In this document: positions 61,175-64,000 of the stretch, piece by piece
Layout: every line of letters starts with the position of its first letter
Numbering within the stretch: position 1 is the stretch's first letter
Assembly: GCA_028244835.1 (NCBI GenBank)
Contig: JAOKBJ010000001.1
Location: 1 to 64,000, forward strand
Source: Methylophilaceae bacterium
GTDB taxonomy: Bacteria; Pseudomonadota; Gammaproteobacteria; Burkholderiales; Methylophilaceae
Reading direction: 5' to 3'
DNA: 64,000 nt
The notes under the pieces: generated by a model
The model's database searches: none
What the model was told of the DNA's origin: nothing
Seen by the model: only the letters and a program-made list of their open reading frames with translations
Translations under genes and position numbers: made by a program

Positions 61175-62448
61175 ATCCTATTTTAAAAACCGAGTTAAGT
61201 TCTGAGTTATTTAATTTAGAAAATTACATAATTAATCATAGCTGTGATATTGAACATTGGTTTAGAACCCAATGGTTGGATCATAGTGCTCCATTTTATG
61301 CCTCCGTTGATCTAAGAAATTCTGGCTTTAAGTTAACACCTGTAGATACCAATCTTTTTCCAGGTGGCTTCAATAACCTCAATCCTGATTTTGCCCCACT
61401 AACGATTCAAGCCATTTCTGTTGCTATAGAAAAAGTTTGTCCGGATGCATGGAGAGTCCTAATTATTCCTGAGAGTCACACACGAAATAAGTTTTACTTA
61501 AAAAATATATTTGATTTAACAGAGATGTTAAAAAATTCTGGGCTTGAAGTTAGGATTGGAAGTGCTGATGAAGATATAAATGAAATTCAAATAATCGAAA
61601 TTGATGATAATCATTCTTTAAAAATTGAGCCTATTTATAGAGAAAATGATTACATATTTTTAAAAAATGATGATTCTACAACCTTTAGGCCATGTGCAAT
61701 TATCCTAAATAATGATCTTTCTGGAGGGGTCCCCAATAAACTTAAAGAGCTTGATCAGAATATCATTCCTCCTCTTTCAGCAGGTTGGCCAACCAGAAGA
61801 AAATCAACGCATTTTAATTATTACAATCAGGTTGTTGAAGAATTCTCTAAATTTACCAAGATTGATTCTTGGTTAATTAATCCATATTTTGAAAAATTAG
61901 ATGGCTTAAATTTTCTTGAGCGAGAAGGAGAGATTCAATTAGCTCAGCATGTTGACAAACTTCTATTAAAAATAAAAGAAAAATATTCTCAATACAATAT
62001 AGCTCATAAACCATATGTAGTTATCAAAGCAGATGCTGGTACCTATGGAATGGGGATAATGACAATTAAGAATAGTGAAGAGGTTATAAATCTTAATCGA
62101 AAATTGAGGAAAAAAATGTCTGTTGTTAAAGAAGGGCTAAAAGTCACAGAAGTTATTATTCAAGAAGGGGTTCATACTGAAGAGACTATTAATGATGCTG
62201 TAGCTGAGCCTGTTGTTTATATGATTGATCATTTTGTTGTTGGTGGTTTTTATCGAGTACATACAAATAAAGAGAAGGATGAAAATCTTAACTCCCCAGG
62301 GATGCATTTTGTACCTGTTGCTTTTGAAACATCATGCCTGATGCCAGATCAAGGCAGGCCCTGTGATGATAAAGCCAATAGATTTTATGCTTATGGAGTT
62401 ATAGCAAGATTGGCCTTACTTGCTGCTGCGAAAGAACTTCAAAACTAA
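61171..62448 (+). CDS. gshA: Glutamate--cysteine ligase, betaproteobacterial type
   Basis: First step of glutathione synthesis. The 425 residues match the betaproteobacterial/Acidithiobacillus GshA group rather than E. coli Gsh[62 protein letters not shown] (ATP-grasp type) and the closing [18 protein letters not shown]. It is followed 5 bp later by gshB. Confidence 0.92.
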   Translation: MNPILKTELSSELFNLENYIINHSCDIEHWFRTQWLDHSAPFYASVDLRNSGFKLTPVDTNLFPGGFNNLNPDFAPLTIQAISVAIEKVCPDAWRVLIIPESHTRNKFYLKNIFDLTEMLKNSGLEVRIGSADEDINEIQIIEIDDNHSLKIEPIYRENDYIFLKNDDSTTFRPCAIILNNDLSGGVPNKLKELDQNIIPPLSAGWPTRRKSTHFNYYNQVVEEFSKFTKIDSWLINPYFEKLDGLNFLEREGEIQLAQHVDKLLLKIKEKYSQYNIAHKPYVVIKADAGTYGMGIMTIKNSEEVINLNRKLRKKMSVVKEGLKVTEVIIQEGVHTEETINDAVAEPVVYMIDHFVVGGFYRVHTNKEKDENLNSPGMHFVPVAFETSCLMPDQGRPCDDKANRFYAYGVIARLALLAAAKELQN

Positions 62449-62453
62449 AAATA

Positions 62454-63398
62454 ATGAAATATTTATTTATAATTGATGAACCAGAAACATTAATTTTTTA
62501 TAAAGATACTACTATAGCCTTAATTAAAGAATGTCTTAGTCAAGGTATAGAAGCTCATTTTACGAATATCAGTTCGTTATCTATTGATAAAAAACAGAAT
62601 GTAATTATTGAGAGTTATCTTATTTCTAAATTAGCCATCAATAGTATCGAGGAATTAATCGTTGAAAGGTATAAAGGAAAAATAAAAAATAAAATTCAAT
62701 ATTTTACAAAAATTTTTATAAGGAAAGATCCTCCTTTTGATAATAACTATTTAAATCTAACTTTCATACTAGAACATGCTAAGAATTTTAATGTTGAAGT
62801 TATCAATGATCCTGTTTCAATTAGAAATCATAATGAAAAATTATCAATACTTAATTTTAAAAATTTAATCCCATCTACAATTGTTACATCGGAAGCTAAA
62901 GACATAATTAATTTTATTAAAAAAGAAGAAAAAGTGATCCTAAAGCCGCTTGATGGTATGGCAGGTAATGGAATTTTTATGGTTACTCCTAAAGATAAAA
63001 ACATAAATGTTATTTTAGAAACTGCGACAAATAATGGAAAAAAAACTATCATGGCACAAAAGTACTTACCTGAAATTAAGAATGGAGATAAGCGCATCAT
63101 TATAATTAATGGTGAGGCCATTCCCTATTCCCTAGCGAGAATCCCAGCTAAAGGTGAGATTAGGGCTAATTTGGCAAAGGGTGGCAAAGGAAAAGCTCAG
63201 AAATTAACCATTGCAGATAAAAAAATAGTGATGGGGGTTAAAGACTTCCTAATTAAGAATAAACTAAATTTTGTAGGCTTAGATATTATTGGTAATTATT
63301 TAACCGAAATAAATATTACTAGTCCAACTGGAATTGTTGAGATCGAAGAGCTAACAAATTTTAAAGTTGCGGAATATATTGTTAATGCGTTTAAATAG
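62454..63398 (+). CDS. gshB: Glutathione synthetase
   Basis: Adds glycine to gamma-glutamylcysteine. 314-residue ATP-grasp protein: IFIRKDPPFDNNYL, VINDPVSIRNHNEKL, VILKPLDGMAGNGIF, KYLPEIKNGDKRIIIINGEAIPYSLARIPAKGEIRANLAKGG, and NITSPTGIVEIE. Adjacent to gshA. The end overlaps the apbE start by 14 nt. Confidence 0.95.
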   Translation: MKYLFIIDEPETLIFYKDTTIALIKECLSQGIEAHFTNISSLSIDKKQNVIIESYLISKLAINSIEELIVERYKGKIKNKIQYFTKIFIRKDPPFDNNYLNLTFILEHAKNFNVEVINDPVSIRNHNEKLSILNFKNLIPSTIVTSEAKDIINFIKKEEKVILKPLDGMAGNGIFMVTPKDKNINVILETATNNGKKTIMAQKYLPEIKNGDKRIIIINGEAIPYSLARIPAKGEIRANLAKGGKGKAQKLTIADKKIVMGVKDFLIKNKLNFVGLDIIGNYLTEINITSPTGIVEIEELTNFKVAEYIVNAFK

Positions 63399-64000
63399 CT
63401 TACTTTTATATTTTTTAATAAGTTTTTTATTTGGCTGCAGTGATAATAAAATTCATAACAGCAAAGATTTTATATTTGGGACTCTAATTGATATTAAGAT
63501 TTATGGTGAATCTAAAATTAATGCTGAAAAAGTTTCTAATGATATTTTTAATGAATTTCATCGCTTACATAAATTACTTCACCCTTGGGATAAAAGTCTT
63601 ATTACAGATATTAATAATGCAATCTCTGAAAAAAAATTCATATCTATTAATAACGATGAAGTCATAACTATTTTAAGGGATGCTCAACGTCTTGAAAATC
63701 AAACCCAAAATTTATTTAATCCATCTATAGGTAAGCTTATTAAGTTATGGGGATTCCATTCAAATAATTATGATCAAGAAACAATTCCCAATAAAGAAAC
63801 AATTCAACAATTAGTATCCTCAAATCCCTCAATGCAATCAATTAAAATTGAGAATGGAGTTTTAAAAAGTAACAATAAAAATGTTCAGATAGACTTAGGT
63901 GGATATGCAAAAGGCTATGCATTAGATCAAGCAAAAAAAATACTTATACAGAATAATGTTGAAAATGCTTTAATAAATATTGGGGGAAATATTCTAGCTT
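63385..64000 (+). CDS. apbE: FAD:protein FMN transferase (ApbE), 3' end cut by window edge
   Basis: Covalently attaches FMN to flavoproteins such as Rnf/Nqr subunits. The first 205 residues are visible. Signal MRLNSLLLYFLISFLFGC gives a lipoprotein Cys at 18. ApbE motifs follow: FIFGTLIDIKIYG, FHRLHKLLHPW, LFNPSIGKLIKLWGF, and VQIDLGGYAKGYALDQA with the FAD/metal site, then INIGGNI. Start ATG at 63385 lies inside the end of gshB. Truncated only by the window edge. Confidence 0.88.
   Translation, partial: MRLNSLLLYFLISFLFGCSDNKIHNSKDFIFGTLIDIKIYGESKINAEKVSNDIFNEFHRLHKLLHPWDKSLITDINNAISEKKFISINNDEVITILRDAQRLENQTQNLFNPSIGKLIKLWGFHSNNYDQETIPNKETIQQLVSSNPSMQSIKIENGVLKSNNKNVQIDLGGYAKGYALDQAKKILIQNNVENALINIGGNILA

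Overview
The window is an AT-rich, very tightly packed chromosomal segment of a Gram-negative bacterium. The gene content and order (tol-pal-cpoB-queEC, yebC-ruvCAB, FmdB-DUF502-aspS, uvrA divergent from MFS-ssb, metXW-ampG, gatCAB divergent from mreBCD-mrdA-rodA-rlpA, lipB-lipA, and a betaproteobacterial-type gshA) point to a Betaproteobacterium. The low G+C and compaction suggest a streamlined Methylophilaceae lineage (OM43 / Methylopumilus type). That assignment is inference; no marker gene was compared. There are no rRNA or tRNA genes, insertion sequences, CRISPR arrays or prophage modules, and no gene-free stretch longer than about 245 bp.

Layout. 1-18753 is one unbroken minus-strand run: an MFS transporter, ssb, FmdB, DUF502, aspS, then a five-gene accessory block (VOC protein, glycosyltransferase, YjbQ, TPR protein, 2OG-Fe(II) oxygenase), then yebC-ruvC-ruvA-ruvB-ybgC-tolQRAB-pal-cpoB-queE-queC, and last the rpsP-rimM-trmD-rplS ribosomal operon. 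uvrA (+) meets aroE (-) tail to tail. 22496-26702 is the nitrogen module: glnA under a sigma-54 promoter with two NtrC boxes, then ntrB-ntrC. 26697-32911 (-) holds a TPR-glycosyltransferase, a major porin, dgt, aroB and aroK. mrcA and an unknown 202-residue gene (+) follow. 35918-42148 (-) is rpe-gph-trpE-trpG-trpD-trpC-hemB. 42244-48469 (+) is hemA-prfA-prmC-metX-metW-ampG. xthA (-), pyrE (+) and gatC-gatA-gatB (-) come next. 53193-64000 (+) is mreB-mreC-mreD-mrdA-rodA-rlpA-ybeD-lipB-lipA-gshA-gshB-apbE, with apbE cut by the window edge.

How the genes work together. The envelope is heavily represented: Tol-Pal for outer-membrane constriction at division, the MreBCD/PBP2/RodA elongasome, PBP1A, RlpA, AmpG and a porin. 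DNA repair and recombination are covered by RuvABC, UvrA, ExoA and SSB. Translation is covered by AspRS, GatCAB, RF1 and its methylase PrmC, L19, S16, RimM and TrmD. The AspRS has the His-Gly-Gly signature of non-discriminating enzymes, which together with GatCAB suggests tRNA-dependent asparagine synthesis.

Most notable observations: (i) ruvC has no ATG/GTG/TTG that would include its catalytic Asp and seems to start at ATT; (ii) all five convergent gene pairs overlap at their 3' ends by 4-8 bp, with no terminator between them; (iii) the accessory oxygenase/TPR/glycosyltransferase block sits between two otherwise housekeeping clusters; (iv) the glnA control region matches the enterobacterial glnAp2 plan closely, including a 32-bp spacing of the NtrC sites. 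I did not find convincing evidence of an entirely new system. The accessory block is the best candidate for unknown biology.
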